Notes under the pieces: model-generated
Seen by the model: the letters and a program-made list of their open reading frames with translations, nothing else
What the model was told of the DNA's origin: nothing
Database searches by the model: none
NCBI GenBank assembly: GCA_016218725.1
Contig: JACRDB010000027.1
Coordinates: forward strand, 1 to 64,000
Direction: 5' to 3'
DNA length: 64,000 nucleotides
Source: Deltaproteobacteria bacterium
Lineage (GTDB): Bacteria; Myxococcota_A; Polyangia; Polyangiales; Ga0077539
Program-made: the position numbers and the translations under genes
Shown: piece by piece, positions 1 through 10,155 of the stretch
Position numbering within the stretch: position 1 is the first letter of the stretch
How the letters are laid out: every line of letters starts with the position of its first letter

Positions 1-198
1 ACCTCAGGGACCCTACGCCTGGCGAACCCCGGCCTCCACCGCCCAACACCACGAAAAGTCCGAGCGCCACGGCGCCCTGGGGGATCGGTCCCGACGACAC
101 CACAACGTGATGGCGCTTAACGCCTATGGGGCCGGGGGGGGGTGAGGTCACCGCGGAGAGACGCCCTCGAAATTGGCCCTCACTGAGGGGCATTGACA
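1..198. other. Left-edge region without a recognisable gene
   Basis: I see no convincing coding region here. Short open frames exist on both strands but have no signal peptide, ribosome binding site or recognisable motif, and they look like chance frames in GC-rich DNA. The minus-strand transporter ends at its right edge, so part of it probably serves as that gene's 3' untranslated region. Confidence 0.4.
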
Positions 199-1725
199 CT
201 AGTGTGCCAGGGCCTTCCAGGCGATGGAGGCCCCGAGGGCAAAGACCAGGGTGGACGAGAGCACCGGCAGGGCGCGGGCGAGGCGGCCGTCCGTGGGGAG
301 CCGGTCCAGGGCTCCGCGGGCCAGGACGAAGAGCAGCCCCAGACCCGAGAGCACCGACGCGAGCCCCGCGGAGAAGGCCACCAGGAGCGCGAGGCCCAGC
401 CCCACGCGGTGGACGGAGATCGCCGTGAGGAGCACCACCAGCGCGCCGGGGCACGGCACCAGGCCGCCGGAGACGCCCAGCGCCACCAGCGAGCGCCAGC
501 GCACCTCGGTGTCCGGGGGAGGGCCGTGGTCGTGGGGGACGCCGTCGCCGTGGTCGTGGGTGGTGGAGCCGTAGGGCACCGGGAGCGCACGCAGCGGCGC
601 GAGGCGCCCTCGGGGCGGCGCCCGCCGGAGCACCAGCGAGGGCGCCCCGAGGCGCTCCCGGAGGCGCCGGACGCGCCCGGGGAGCTGCGAGGCGGCGAGG
701 GTGGCCACCAGCACCCCGCTGGCCAGCTCCAGCGCCCGGAGCCAGCGGTCGCTCCCGAGGGAGCGCTCGATGAACAGCGCCGCCATCCCGAGGAGGAACA
801 CCGACGCGGTGTGGGTGACGGTCACCGTGAGGCCCAGGGCCAGGGCGTGGCGAGGGCGCCCGCGGGAGCCCACCAGCCAGGCCGCCACCAGGGCCTTGCC
901 GTGCCCCGGCGAGAGCGCGTGGCCGGCCCCCAGCCCGAAGGCCACCGCCAGCGCGAACAAGAGGAAGCGCCAGGAGCGCGCGTCCCCATGCACCAGCGAC
1001 GCCAGGCGCCGGGCCTCGGGGTCGCCGCCCTCGCCCGTGGCGGGCGGAGGCCTCCTCGCGGCCCCGGCGCCGCCGGGGGTGCGCTGGATCACAAACGTAG
1101 CCCGGTCGATCCTCGGGGGGCTCCGCAGGGCCTCCTCGGGGTACGCGAGGGCCGCCCCGGCGCGGGCCGTCCCCGGCGGAAGGTCCGACGACACCAGCGC
1201 CCCATGCGGCGACGGCTCGAAGGACAGCTCCCTCCAGCCCGAGCGATCGCTGTAGAGCCTGTCCGTGACGGTCACCGTCACCCGGTCGCGCCCCGCCGGG
1301 AGCGGCGCCCGGAACTCCACGGCCACCCTCAGCGTGCTCATCCCGTTCTGCCCCGCGGGGGCCTCCAGGCCGTGGAAGACCTCCCTCGGGGTGACCGCCT
1401 CGCCGTCGATCCGAAGCTCCAGCGAGGCCTCCACCCGCGGCAGTACGCCCTGGAGGTAGCGCTCCCTCTCCGCGGGCGTCACCGCCCCGTCGTGGTCCGT
1501 GTCCAGCCGCTCGATCTCGCTCCAGGCCGGCAGCTCCGCCAGGTCCAGGAGATAGTCCAGCTCCAGCGTCTGGGCGTCCGCCCGCACCCCGAGGTACCGG
1601 TTGATCGAGCTCATCCCCAACGGATGCCCCTGCGCCTCCGTGGGGACCGCGAGCCCGAAGGCAAGGAAAAGTATACACCGTGTATACCTCCCGACGCGGG
1701 GTGCTGGGGGAGTCTTGGGGACCAT
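199..1725 (-). CDS. NicO-family nickel/cobalt transporter with N-terminal extracytoplasmic domain
   Basis: A 508-residue membrane protein of the nickel/cobalt (NicO/RcnA-like) family, expected to move Ni2+/Co2+ across the inner membrane. From the chosen ATG at 1725 it has a signal-like N-terminus (hydrophobic CILFLAFGLAV, residues 17-27), an extracytoplasmic domain with an EF-hand-like loop DTDHDGAVTPAE (75-86), and a membrane half from about residue 250. The family hallmark HALSPGHGK (269-277) and HTASVF (305-310) are present, and a His-rich loop (THDHGDGVPHDHG) lies between the two halves of the membrane domain, a typical metal-sensing or delivery segment. It is divergent from queG. An inverted repeat sits inside its first codons. 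Direction (import or export) cannot be told from sequence; the fused N-terminal domain and His loop resemble RcnA-like exporters. The family call is firm, the substrate is inferred. Confidence 0.85.
   Translation of the reverse strand: MVPKTPPAPRVGRYTRCILFLAFGLAVPTEAQGHPLGMSSINRYLGVRADAQTLELDYLLDLAELPAWSEIERLDTDHDGAVTPAERERYLQGVLPRVEASLELRIDGEAVTPREVFHGLEAPAGQNGMSTLRVAVEFRAPLPAGRDRVTVTVTDRLYSDRSGWRELSFEPSPHGALVSSDLPPGTARAGAALAYPEEALRSPPRIDRATFVIQRTPGGAGAARRPPPATGEGGDPEARRLASLVHGDARSWRFLLFALAVAFGLGAGHALSPGHGKALVAAWLVGSRGRPRHALALGLTVTVTHTASVFLLGMAALFIERSLGSDRWLRALELASGVLVATLAASQLPGRVRRLRERLGAPSLVLRRAPPRGRLAPLRALPVPYGSTTHDHGDGVPHDHGPPPDTEVRWRSLVALGVSGGLVPCPGALVVLLTAISVHRVGLGLALLVAFSAGLASVLSGLGLLFVLARGALDRLPTDGRLARALPVLSSTLVFALGASIAWKALAH
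1671..1687. promoter_or_regulatory. Perfect inverted repeat GTATACA-N3-TGTATAC, possible operator
   Basis: Seven-base perfect arms separated by CCG, unusually AT-rich for this DNA. It lies in the signal-peptide codons of the NicO transporter, about 40 bases downstream of its ATG and about 120 bases upstream of the queG start. The geometry suits a dimeric repressor (for example a metal sensor), but no regulator is encoded beside it and it could simply be codon choice. Confidence 0.35.
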
Positions 1726-1787
1726 CGGGGCGGTGATGGTCCCACGGGGCCGCGGCGCGAGGGAAGGGGACCGCTCCGGCGGTGTGC

Positions 1788-1793
1788 TACAGT
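1788..1793 (+). promoter_or_regulatory. Candidate -10 element TACAGT upstream of queG
   Basis: TACAGT matches the TAnnnT pattern seen before several genes of this window. It is 11 bases ahead of the GTG chosen for queG. No clear -35 TTGACA-like box is visible at the usual spacing. Confidence 0.3.
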
Positions 1794-1804
1794 GCGCCTT
1801 TCCG

Positions 1805-2872
1805 GTGTCACCGTCCGCGCCGCTCGAACCCCGCGAGACCGTTCGTCGCAAGGCCCTGGCGCTGGGCTTCCACCGGGTGGGCGTGGCCCGCGCGGAGGCG
1901 CTCGCGGTGGACCACCCGCGGTACCTCTCGTGGCTGGCCCGGGGGCTGCCTCCGGGCCTCGGGTACCTCGCGGAGAACGTACACACCCGCGCCCGGGTGG
2001 ACACCCCCGAGGTGCTGGAGGGAGCCCGCTCGGTGGTGGTGTGCGCGCTGTCGTACCACCGCGGGGACGAGCCCGGGCCCGAGGGCATCGCCCGCTACGC
2101 CCGCGGGCGGGACTACCACAATTTCCTCCGCAAGCGCCTGCGGCGCCTGGCGGCGTTCCTGCGGGTCACCTTCGGCGCCGAGGCCCGTCCCGTGGTGGAC
2201 ACGGCGCCGGTGCTGGAGCGCGCCTGGGCGCGCCTCGCGGGGGTGGGCTTCGTTGGCAAGAACGGCTGCGTGATCGCCCCGGGCCTCGGGTCGTACCTCC
2301 TCCTCGGCGAGGTGGTCACCACCCTGGAGCTGCCCCCCGACGAGCCCCTGGAGGAGCGCTGCGGAGCCTGCACGCGCTGCCTGGACGCTTGCCCCTCGGG
2401 GGCCTTCCGCGCGCCCTGGGTGCTCGACCCCTCGCGCTGCGTGAGCTACCTCACCATCGAGCACCGCGGACCGATCGCCCCCGCGCTGCGCGAGCCCCTG
2501 GGCCCCTGGCTCTTCGGCTGCGACGCCTGCCAGGAGGTGTGCCCCTTCAACCGCACGGCGCCCCCGTCGAGGCACTCCACCCGGGACTTCGCCCCGCTCC
2601 CGCGCTGGAAGGACCACCCCCCGGAGGCCCTCCTCTCGCTCACCGAGGACACCTTCCGCGCCCTCACCGAGGGCACTGCCCTGGTGCGCGCGGGCCGCGA
2701 GGGCCTCTGCCGCAACGCCGCCCTCGTGCTCGGCAACACCGGCTCCCGGAGGCACCTCCCGGTGCTCGCCCGCGCCCACGCCTCGGACCCGAGCCCCGTG
2801 GTGCGCGAGGCCGCCGGGGACGCCCTGGCGCGCCTCGCGGCCCGGCTGGCGCTCGCCCCCGAGGAGCTTTAG
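1805..2872 (+). CDS. queG: Epoxyqueuosine reductase QueG
   Basis: Catalyses the last step of queuosine synthesis, the cobalamin-dependent reduction of epoxyqueuosine to queuosine in tRNA, in the cytoplasm. From the GTG at 1805 it is 355 residues, close to the usual family length. Visible marks are the RPVVDTAPVLER motif with the conserved Asp at about residue 132, the first ferredoxin cluster C186-x2-C189-x2-C192-x3-C196-P, the second cluster C239-x2-C242-x3-C246-P, and a C-terminal HEAT-like helical region that binds tRNA in the family. The frame is open further upstream to about 1601, but that part has no family similarity and would run through the divergent transporter's start, so the internal GTG is preferred. 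Divergent from the NicO gene; no other queuosine gene is in the window. Confidence 0.93.
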   Translation: MSPSAPLEPRETVRRKALALGFHRVGVARAEALAVDHPRYLSWLARGLPPGLGYLAENVHTRARVDTPEVLEGARSVVVCALSYHRGDEPGPEGIARYARGRDYHNFLRKRLRRLAAFLRVTFGAEARPVVDTAPVLERAWARLAGVGFVGKNGCVIAPGLGSYLLLGEVVTTLELPPDEPLEERCGACTRCLDACPSGAFRAPWVLDPSRCVSYLTIEHRGPIAPALREPLGPWLFGCDACQEVCPFNRTAPPSRHSTRDFAPLPRWKDHPPEALLSLTEDTFRALTEGTALVRAGREGLCRNAALVLGNTGSRRHLPVLARAHASDPSPVVREAAGDALARLAARLALAPEEL

Positions 2873-3014
2873 CCTCGGTCCCATCAAGGCCCCTCTGTCG
2901 TACCGAAGCCTCGCCGGGCTGTGCCTGGCCCTCACCTGCCACAACCCCGCCGGGGGTCCCCAGGGCCTTGCCCCGAGAAGACCCACAGCGCACTACAACA
3001 CCCTACACCCCGAG

Positions 3015-3991
3015 GTGGCCTCCGAGGGCGCGGATGGGGGGTTCACGGATGTGGCCCTGGAGCCGGACACCTCCACCCTCCGGGCGAGGCCCCTCGGGCG
3101 TTGCCCCTTGGGGATCGAGCGGCCCGAGGAGGTGCTGGCGCGGGTCGGGGCCGTGGAGCTCACGCGCTGCGACGTGGCGGTGCGCTGGCAGCAGCGCCTG
3201 CGCGAGGGGCTCCGGGTGGACGACCCGCGGGCGCTCCTGCACGAGCTGGTGGATGAAGCGCTCCTGGCGTCCCGGGCGGTGGTGCCCGCGCGGGACCCGG
3301 AGCTCGACGCGATCGTGGCCGAGGCCCTCCTGCGGCGGGAGACCCTGGCGGCGCTGGGGCCGAGGGTGCCCTCGGAGGCGGCGGTGGAGCGCTACTACCG
3401 CGAGCACCCGGAGGAGTTCCGGTCCCCCGCGAGGCACCATCTCCAGGGGCTCTGCGCGCCCACCCAGAGGGCCGCCGAGGCGCTCCGTCGGAGGCTCCTT
3501 GGGGGGGAGGCCTTCAGCGCGCTGGTGGCGGGCTCCACGGACCCCAACGCGCGGCGCGACGGCGGGGACCTGGGCTTCGTGACGGCGGACACCACGGGGC
3601 TCCCGGAGGCCCTGGTGAGGGCGGCGATGGCGCTCCAGACACCCGGGGAGGTGGCGCCCCGGGCGCTGCCGGTGACCACCGTGGTGACGCCCCCGGCGCA
3701 GCCCGCGAGGCACGGGCGTCGGCGCCGCCCCCCGAGGCCCCGGAGGGTGAGCGCCTGGTGGGTGCTGCAGCTCGTGGAGCGGCTGCCCGAGGAGGTGGTG
3801 CCCTTCGAGGCCGCGCGCCGGGGGATCCTGTCGCAGCTCACCCGAGGGCGGTACAACACCCTCCGGCGGGAGACCCGGGCGAGGCTCCGGGAGGTGTTCT
3901 CGCCCGCGACGGCGGCGGCGATTTCGCCGGGGGCGCTGCGGCAGGTGCGCCCGCCGACGGGCGCGAGTACACTGCCCGGGAGGCCGCCGTG

Positions 3992-3992
<1 letters not shown>
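3015..3992 (+). CDS. PpiC-type peptidyl-prolyl isomerase, probable lipoprotein
   Basis: A parvulin-like (PpiC/SurA-type) foldase expected to assist folding of envelope proteins. The given GTG yields 325 residues: a helical SurA-like N-terminal part (about 35-130) followed by a rotamase-like segment with FSALVAGSTDPNARRDGGDLGF (near 180-200). The rotamase domain is interrupted by an Arg/Pro-rich stretch (HGRRRRPPRPRR) absent from normal parvulins. The same frame stays open upstream, and residues encoded from about 2898 read SYRSLAGLCLALTC, a good lipoprotein signal with lipobox, so the true protein probably begins near 2883-2895 from a non-ATG codon. Its stop overlaps the ATG of the next gene (TGATG), showing translational coupling to an NtrC-type regulator. 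Fold assignment is likely, activity less certain. Confidence 0.7.
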
Positions 3993-5416
<1,424 letters not shown>

Positions 5417-5429
5417 ACCGGGGCCGGTG

Positions 5430-6125
5430 ATGCTCCGACGCACTCCCCTGGCGCTCCTCCTGGTGCTCCACTGCGACCGCCCCGCCGCGCGGCGCCCGCC
5501 GGAGCCCCCTGCCCCGCGGGCTCCCGACGCCAGCCCGGACGCGGCGAGCTCCGGCGCGCCGGACGCCGCGCCGGACGCCAGGGTCCCCGCGAGGCTCACG
5601 GTGACGGTGAAGAACACCGGCCAGGGGCCCATTCGTATTCGCACCAATCAAGACCGCAACGAGCTGGTGCGGGCCGTGAGGCTCAACGTCTCGCCGGGCA
5701 CCTCGGACCGGGCGGCGCTCTTCGCCCAGGGGACCAGGGTGTCGCTCTTCCCGATCGGGCGCATGCCCTTGTGCACCAGCGACGCGGGCGCGGGCTACGG
5801 GGGCCTCGGGCAGCCCGAGGACGTGTACCTCCAGCCCAACGAGTCCCTGGAGGTCGCCGCCTGGGACGGGGTCCAGCGCGAGGAGGTGCTGGACCCCCAG
5901 CGGGGGGTGTGCGCGCGGGAGCTGCCTCCCCAGCCCGGGCGCTACCGCGTGGGGCTCGACCAGGGCGAGAGCGGGGACTACTTCCCGGTGTGCGACCGGG
6001 CGCTCTTCGCCTGGCCCCCGTCCCCGGAGGCGGGCGCCCTGCGGCTGGAGCTGCACTGCCGCCCGCCCACCACCGACGCCGGGCGGATCATCAGCCCCCC
6101 GGCCCCCCGGCCCGTAGCCCGCTGA
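5430..6125 (+). CDS. Small lipoprotein of unknown function
   Basis: A 231-residue secreted lipoprotein. The ATG at 5430 gives a short signal peptide MLRRTPLALLLVLHC whose last Cys is the lipidated residue; the frame is open a little upstream but overlaps the regulator. After the Cys comes a Pro/Ala/Asp-rich stalk (about 20-55) and a compact domain with five Cys (for example in MPLCTSDAG, GVCARELP and LELHCRPP), which may form disulfides. No catalytic motif is recognised. It follows the NtrC regulator by 13 bases, so co-transcription is likely. A palindromic repeat begins seven bases after its stop. Confidence 0.75.
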   Translation: MLRRTPLALLLVLHCDRPAARRPPEPPAPRAPDASPDAASSGAPDAAPDARVPARLTVTVKNTGQGPIRIRTNQDRNELVRAVRLNVSPGTSDRAALFAQGTRVSLFPIGRMPLCTSDAGAGYGGLGQPEDVYLQPNESLEVAAWDGVQREEVLDPQRGVCARELPPQPGRYRVGLDQGESGDYFPVCDRALFAWPPSPEAGALRLELHCRPPTTDAGRIISPPAPRPVAR

Positions 6126-6132
6126 GCGGGGG

Positions 6133-6179
6133 CGTTACCGCGCGGTAACGATCCACGGTCCCTCGGAAAAACCCGACCC
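6133..6179. repeat. Palindromic 47-bp repeat, copy 1 (diverged)
   Basis: Begins with the perfect 18-bp palindrome CGTTACCGCGCGGTAACG (6133-6150) followed by a 29-base tail that matches the other two copies at 23 of 29 positions, so 41 of 47 overall. It starts seven bases after the stop of the lipoprotein gene and about 60 bases before the radical SAM gene. It may act as a terminator, a protein-binding site, or a mobile repeat. Confidence 0.8.
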
Positions 6180-6238
6180 TCCGGGGGTCTTGACCACGGA
6201 CAACGCCGGCCCCGAGGTGCGGGGCTCACACTCGCGCC

Positions 6239-8104
6239 ATGGCCCTGCCGCGTGTGCTCCTGTCGTCGCCGTGGTACCCGGACGGGTACAAGACCCAGGC
6301 CTGGGACAACCCGGTGACGGACTTCGGGGACCTGCAGTTCACCGGGCACCAGGACCTGTTCACCATGCATGGGCACATGCACGAGCTCTTCGCCCACGCC
6401 ATCGGGCAGAACCTCCGCGGGCCCACGGTGTACCTGGAGTACCCCCGTCGAGAGGACTTCCTCGCCGAGGTCGAGAAGGGCTACGAGGTCGTCGGGCTGC
6501 ACCTGTTCTACAACCAGGTCGAGGCCACCCTGGAGATGTGCCGCGCGGTGCGCCAGCGCTCGCCGCGGTCGACCATCGTCCTCGGGGGCTACGGCGCCCT
6601 CGGGATCGCGGAGATGATGACCCCGGAGGCCCTGCGCCCCACGGCGGACTACCTGTGCCTCGGCGAGGGGATCGCGTTCCTGCGCAAGCTCCTGAAGGAG
6701 CCCGCCTCGGACCCGATCAGCATCACCCACCTGCCCCGGGGCGGCATGACGCTCCCCTGGCACAAGCGCTACATCACCGACGAGGTCGGCGTCGCGGTGG
6801 CCTCCCTCGGGTGCCCCTACGGGTGCGACTTCTGCGGCACCACCAAGATGTTCAACCGCCGGCGCCTGGTGCTGGTGCCGCCCGAGAAGCTCGCCGCGGA
6901 GGTGGTGCGCTGCTACGAGGAGCACCCCAACACGCTCATGGTGGCGGTGTACGAGGAAGACTCCTTCCTGGACCAGGAGTACCTGGAGGCCGTGGGCGAG
7001 GCCCTGCGGCGGACCGAACTCGGCCTCGGGGCGGGGCTCTGGGTGCTGGGAGGGGTGCGCTCCATCCAACAATGGGGGGAGGACCGCTTCGACCGCATCG
7101 CGCGCTGCGGCATCGCCTCGGCCTTCCTGGGGGTGGAGAGCAAGTTCGCCCCCGCCGAGGGCTACCCCAAGCGCGAGGGCAACATCCGAGAGGTCTTCAG
7201 CGAGTTCCACCGCCACGGGATCAGCACCGTCGGGGCGTGGATCTGCGGGTTTGACTTCCACACCCGGGAGAACATCCAGGAGGACCTGGCCTTCCTCCTG
7301 TCGCTCAAGCCCACGATGCACCAGCTCACGACGCTGTGCCCCTTCCCCGGGACGGACCTGTTCCGGCGGATGCAGAAGGAGGGCCGGGTCCCCGAGGACC
7401 CGCGCTGGCAGGACCTGTCGTTCTTTGGCGCGGGCGGCGGGTTCAAGTACAAGAACTTCGAGGCCCACGAGCTCTTCGAGGTGATCCACCAGGGCTACCA
7501 GCGCTCCTACGAGCTCTGGGGCCCGTCCATGATGCGCCAGCTCGAGGTGCAGCTCAACGGCTACGAGTGGTCCCTCTCCACCGGCGACGCGGCCCTGAGG
7601 AAGCGCGCGGGCTTCCACCGGCGCCTGGCCATGGGCATCGCGGTGTTCCTCCCGACGGCGCTGCACTACGCGCCCAACGGCTTCGTGCGGCGCCAGCTCC
7701 GGGAGCTGGCCTCGCGCTACCGATGCGTGCTGGGCGAGCCGAGCACCATGCAGAAGCTCCTCGGGCAGCTCGCCCTCAAGCTCGCCCACCAGGAGAAGCG
7801 CCTCCGGGCGGACACCGGCCGCGAGCGCGGGGCGGAGCTCCCGGAGCCCCGCGCCACGCGCTACCGCTTCGTGGGCAGCGAGGCCGCGAAGCCCGGCGCC
7901 CAGCCCTGGACCGCGGAGCCCCTCGGGCCGGAGCCCGAGTTCGCGCGCTTCCGGCGCAGGCAGAACGCCACCCGGCGGGTGACCAGCACGCTGAACGAAG
8001 CGACGCGCATCTACGACCACCTCACCCGCCGCACGCGCCCCGAGCGCGAGGCCGTGGACGAGGCCGCGCGCGTGATCGCCGCGTTCTCGCACCCGCTGCC
8101 GTGA
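6239..8104 (+). CDS. B12-binding-type radical SAM protein
   Basis: A 621-residue radical SAM enzyme with an N-terminal cobalamin-binding-like Rossmann domain (about 60-160, including TIVLGGYGA and YLCLGEG) and the 4Fe-4S/SAM motif C192-x3-C196-x2-C199 in ASLGCPYGCDFCGTT. Downstream are typical TIM-barrel elements (MVAVYEEDSFLDQ, LGVESKFAP). A further 200-residue C-terminal part is not recognised and ends in a basic segment. The classical B12 DxHxxG motif is not evident, so cobalamin binding is uncertain. The stop overlaps the GTG of the molybdopterin oxidoreductase by four bases (GTGA), so the two are translationally coupled. The product is unknown; families of this kind do methylations or rearrangements in lipid and natural-product pathways. 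Confidence 0.88.
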   Translation: MALPRVLLSSPWYPDGYKTQAWDNPVTDFGDLQFTGHQDLFTMHGHMHELFAHAIGQNLRGPTVYLEYPRREDFLAEVEKGYEVVGLHLFYNQVEATLEMCRAVRQRSPRSTIVLGGYGALGIAEMMTPEALRPTADYLCLGEGIAFLRKLLKEPASDPISITHLPRGGMTLPWHKRYITDEVGVAVASLGCPYGCDFCGTTKMFNRRRLVLVPPEKLAAEVVRCYEEHPNTLMVAVYEEDSFLDQEYLEAVGEALRRTELGLGAGLWVLGGVRSIQQWGEDRFDRIARCGIASAFLGVESKFAPAEGYPKREGNIREVFSEFHRHGISTVGAWICGFDFHTRENIQEDLAFLLSLKPTMHQLTTLCPFPGTDLFRRMQKEGRVPEDPRWQDLSFFGAGGGFKYKNFEAHELFEVIHQGYQRSYELWGPSMMRQLEVQLNGYEWSLSTGDAALRKRAGFHRRLAMGIAVFLPTALHYAPNGFVRRQLRELASRYRCVLGEPSTMQKLLGQLALKLAHQEKRLRADTGRERGAELPEPRATRYRFVGSEAAKPGAQPWTAEPLGPEPEFARFRRRQNATRRVTSTLNEATRIYDHLTRRTRPEREAVDEAARVIAAFSHPLP

Positions 8105-10155
8105 ACCCCGCCGCCGAGGAGGGCGTGCGCAGCACCTGCGGCGAGTGCCTCGCCGCCTGCGGCGTGCGCGTAACGCCTGACGGGCGCGTGCGCGGCGACG
8201 GGGAGCACCCCCTGAGCCGGGGCTACCTCTGCCAGAACGGCCGGGCCTCGGGCCAGCTCCTCGGGCACCCCGGCAGGCTCACCCGGCCGTTGGTAGAGGG
8301 CGAGGCCGTCCCCTGGGAGCGCGCCCTGGACCGAGCCTCTCACGGCCTCGCGGCGGCGCTCGACGCGGGGGGTCCGGAGGCCGTGGGGTTGTACTTCGGC
8401 GCCGGGGACCCGGCGGGCTCGCTGGCCTTCCTGGCGGCGTCGGGGTTCCTCCAGGGCCTCGGCTCCACGCGGCACTACAACGTCCTCGGGCTGGAGGCCA
8501 CGCACCGGCTCGTGGCGGCCCGCGCCCTCTTCGGCGACCCCTTGGTGGTGCCTCGCCCGGACCTGGAGGCCGCGAGCGCGCTCCTGGTCCTCGGGACCAA
8601 CCCCGCGGTCAGCAACGACGAGGTGGGCCTCGCCGAGGCCCTGGAGGCCCTACGCCGCCGCCGCGGGGTGACGGTGGTGCTGGACCCCTGCCGCACCGAG
8701 GCCGCCCGCCACGCCAGCGTGCACCTCGCGCTGCGGCCGGGCACTGACGCCGAGGTGCTGCTCGCGCTCCTGAGGGTGCTGTTCACCGAGCGCCTTGGGG
8801 ACCCCCGGCCGCCGGTGCCGCTCGACGGAGCGCTCGCCCTGCGCGCGCTCTGCGAGCCCTGGACGCCGGAGCGCGCGGCCGCCGTGGCGGACGTCCCCGC
8901 GGGGGACATCGTGCGCGCGGCGAGGCTCCTGGGCGCCGCGCGCCCCGCGGCGGCGCTGACGCGCCTCGGGGTGGCGATGTCCCGCCGGGCGACGGTGAAC
9001 GAGTGGCTGGCCCTGGCGGTGGTGGGGGTTCTCGGGGGCCTCGGGGCCCGCGGCGGGCAGCTCCTGAACCCGGGCTTCCTGGATTTTCACGCGATGATGA
9101 AGCGCGGGCGCCAGCACCCGGGCTCCATCGCGGGGCTGCTGCCGCCGACGCGCCTGGCCGGGGACCTCCTGGCGGACGCCCCGGACCGCCTCCGGGCGCT
9201 GGTGGTGGTGGCGGCGGACCCGGCGGAGTCGGTCCCGAACACCGCCCGGTTGCTCCGAGGGCTCCAACGGTTGGACACGCTGGTGGTGCTGGACGTGGTC
9301 CCCACGGCCACCACGGCGCTGGCGACGGTGGCGCTGCCCTGCGCACACCACCTGGAGAAGGAGGACACGCACCTGCTCCTGCCGGACCGGGTGCCTCGGA
9401 CCTGGGCGTCGCTGTCGCGGGCGGTGGCGCCGCCGCCGGGGGAGGCGCGCAGCGAGGTGGCGATCTTCCTGGAGCTCTCGCGGCGGCTCGGGACGCCGCT
9501 CTTTGGTGCCCGCGCGGTGGACCACGCGGTGCGCGCGGCGAGCGCCTTCGAGGGTCGGGGGCTGGCGACGCCCTCCGGCGCGCTGCGGGTGCTCCTGCCG
9601 CTCCTGACGGGCTTCAAGCTCACCCGAGGGCGCCTCGGGGCGCCGGGGGGCTGGTCCCTGGGGCGCGACGGGGCCCTCGACCCGGAGGTGTTCCGCGCGG
9701 CCATGGCGCGGCCCGGGGGGCGCATTGACCTGTGCCCCGATGCGTTCCGTCAGGAGGCTGAGCGGGCCCTGGCCGCCCCGTCGGAGGTGACGGACGGAGG
9801 GCGGGACCTGGTGCTGATGACCTGCCGTCGCGGGCGGGCGGGCATCAACGGGAAGCTCCGGGTGGTGGGGCGCGGGGCGACGGCGCTGGTGCTGCACCTC
9901 TCGCCGTCGGAGGCGTCGCGCAGGGGCCTCTCGGAGGGCTCCCGGGTGCTGGTGGAGACGCGCGTGGGGCGGGAGCCCGCGGTGGTCGCGCTCGATGCGG
10001 TCCTGCGGGACGGAGCGGCCTCGGTGGAGTTTGGCAGCCCCGGGCTCAACCGCCTGACGGACGACGAGGACCTTGATCCGCTCTCGGGGATCCCGGCGCT
10101 GGCGACGGTGCCGTGTCGGCTGATCCCCGTCGCAAACGCTGGAGGAGTCGCATGA
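8101..10155 (+). CDS. Molybdopterin-dependent oxidoreductase (formate dehydrogenase/nitrate reductase-like family)
   Basis: A 684-residue MopB-family protein of the DMSO-reductase superfamily. An N-terminal 4Fe-4S motif is formed by C13-x2-C16-x3-C20 and C44 (GYLCQNGRAS). The middle holds molybdopterin-binding patterns (LLVLGTNPAVSNDEV, LVVVAADPAESVPNT), and the C-terminus has the beta-barrel guanylate-binding domain (GINGKLRV..., SRVLVETRVG, FGSPGLNRLTDDEDLDPLSGIP). No twin-arginine signal is seen, so it is likely cytoplasmic. At the place where the Mo-ligand Cys, Sec or Ser usually lies, the sequence reads NVLGLEATHRLV, with no Cys, so the metal ligand may be atypical. The GTG start overlaps the upstream stop and its own stop overlaps the next ATG, defining a tight operon. 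Substrate unknown. Confidence 0.9.
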   Translation: MNPAAEEGVRSTCGECLAACGVRVTPDGRVRGDGEHPLSRGYLCQNGRASGQLLGHPGRLTRPLVEGEAVPWERALDRASHGLAAALDAGGPEAVGLYFGAGDPAGSLAFLAASGFLQGLGSTRHYNVLGLEATHRLVAARALFGDPLVVPRPDLEAASALLVLGTNPAVSNDEVGLAEALEALRRRRGVTVVLDPCRTEAARHASVHLALRPGTDAEVLLALLRVLFTERLGDPRPPVPLDGALALRALCEPWTPERAAAVADVPAGDIVRAARLLGAARPAAALTRLGVAMSRRATVNEWLALAVVGVLGGLGARGGQLLNPGFLDFHAMMKRGRQHPGSIAGLLPPTRLAGDLLADAPDRLRALVVVAADPAESVPNTARLLRGLQRLDTLVVLDVVPTATTALATVALPCAHHLEKEDTHLLLPDRVPRTWASLSRAVAPPPGEARSEVAIFLELSRRLGTPLFGARAVDHAVRAASAFEGRGLATPSGALRVLLPLLTGFKLTRGRLGAPGGWSLGRDGALDPEVFRAAMARPGGRIDLCPDAFRQEAERALAAPSEVTDGGRDLVLMTCRRGRAGINGKLRVVGRGATALVLHLSPSEASRRGLSEGSRVLVETRVGREPAVVALDAVLRDGAASVEFGSPGLNRLTDDEDLDPLSGIPALATVPCRLIPVANAGGVA

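Noticed and set aside
193..3582. Very long open frame on the plus strand
   Set aside because: It runs antisense to the NicO gene and through queG in another frame; its amino acid composition is Arg/Gly/Pro-rich without any domain. It is a GC-bias shadow.
5978..8092. 700-codon open frame antisense to the radical SAM gene
   Set aside because: The sense frame has clear radical SAM and cobalamin-like motifs; the antisense translation is low-complexity Arg/Leu/His-rich.
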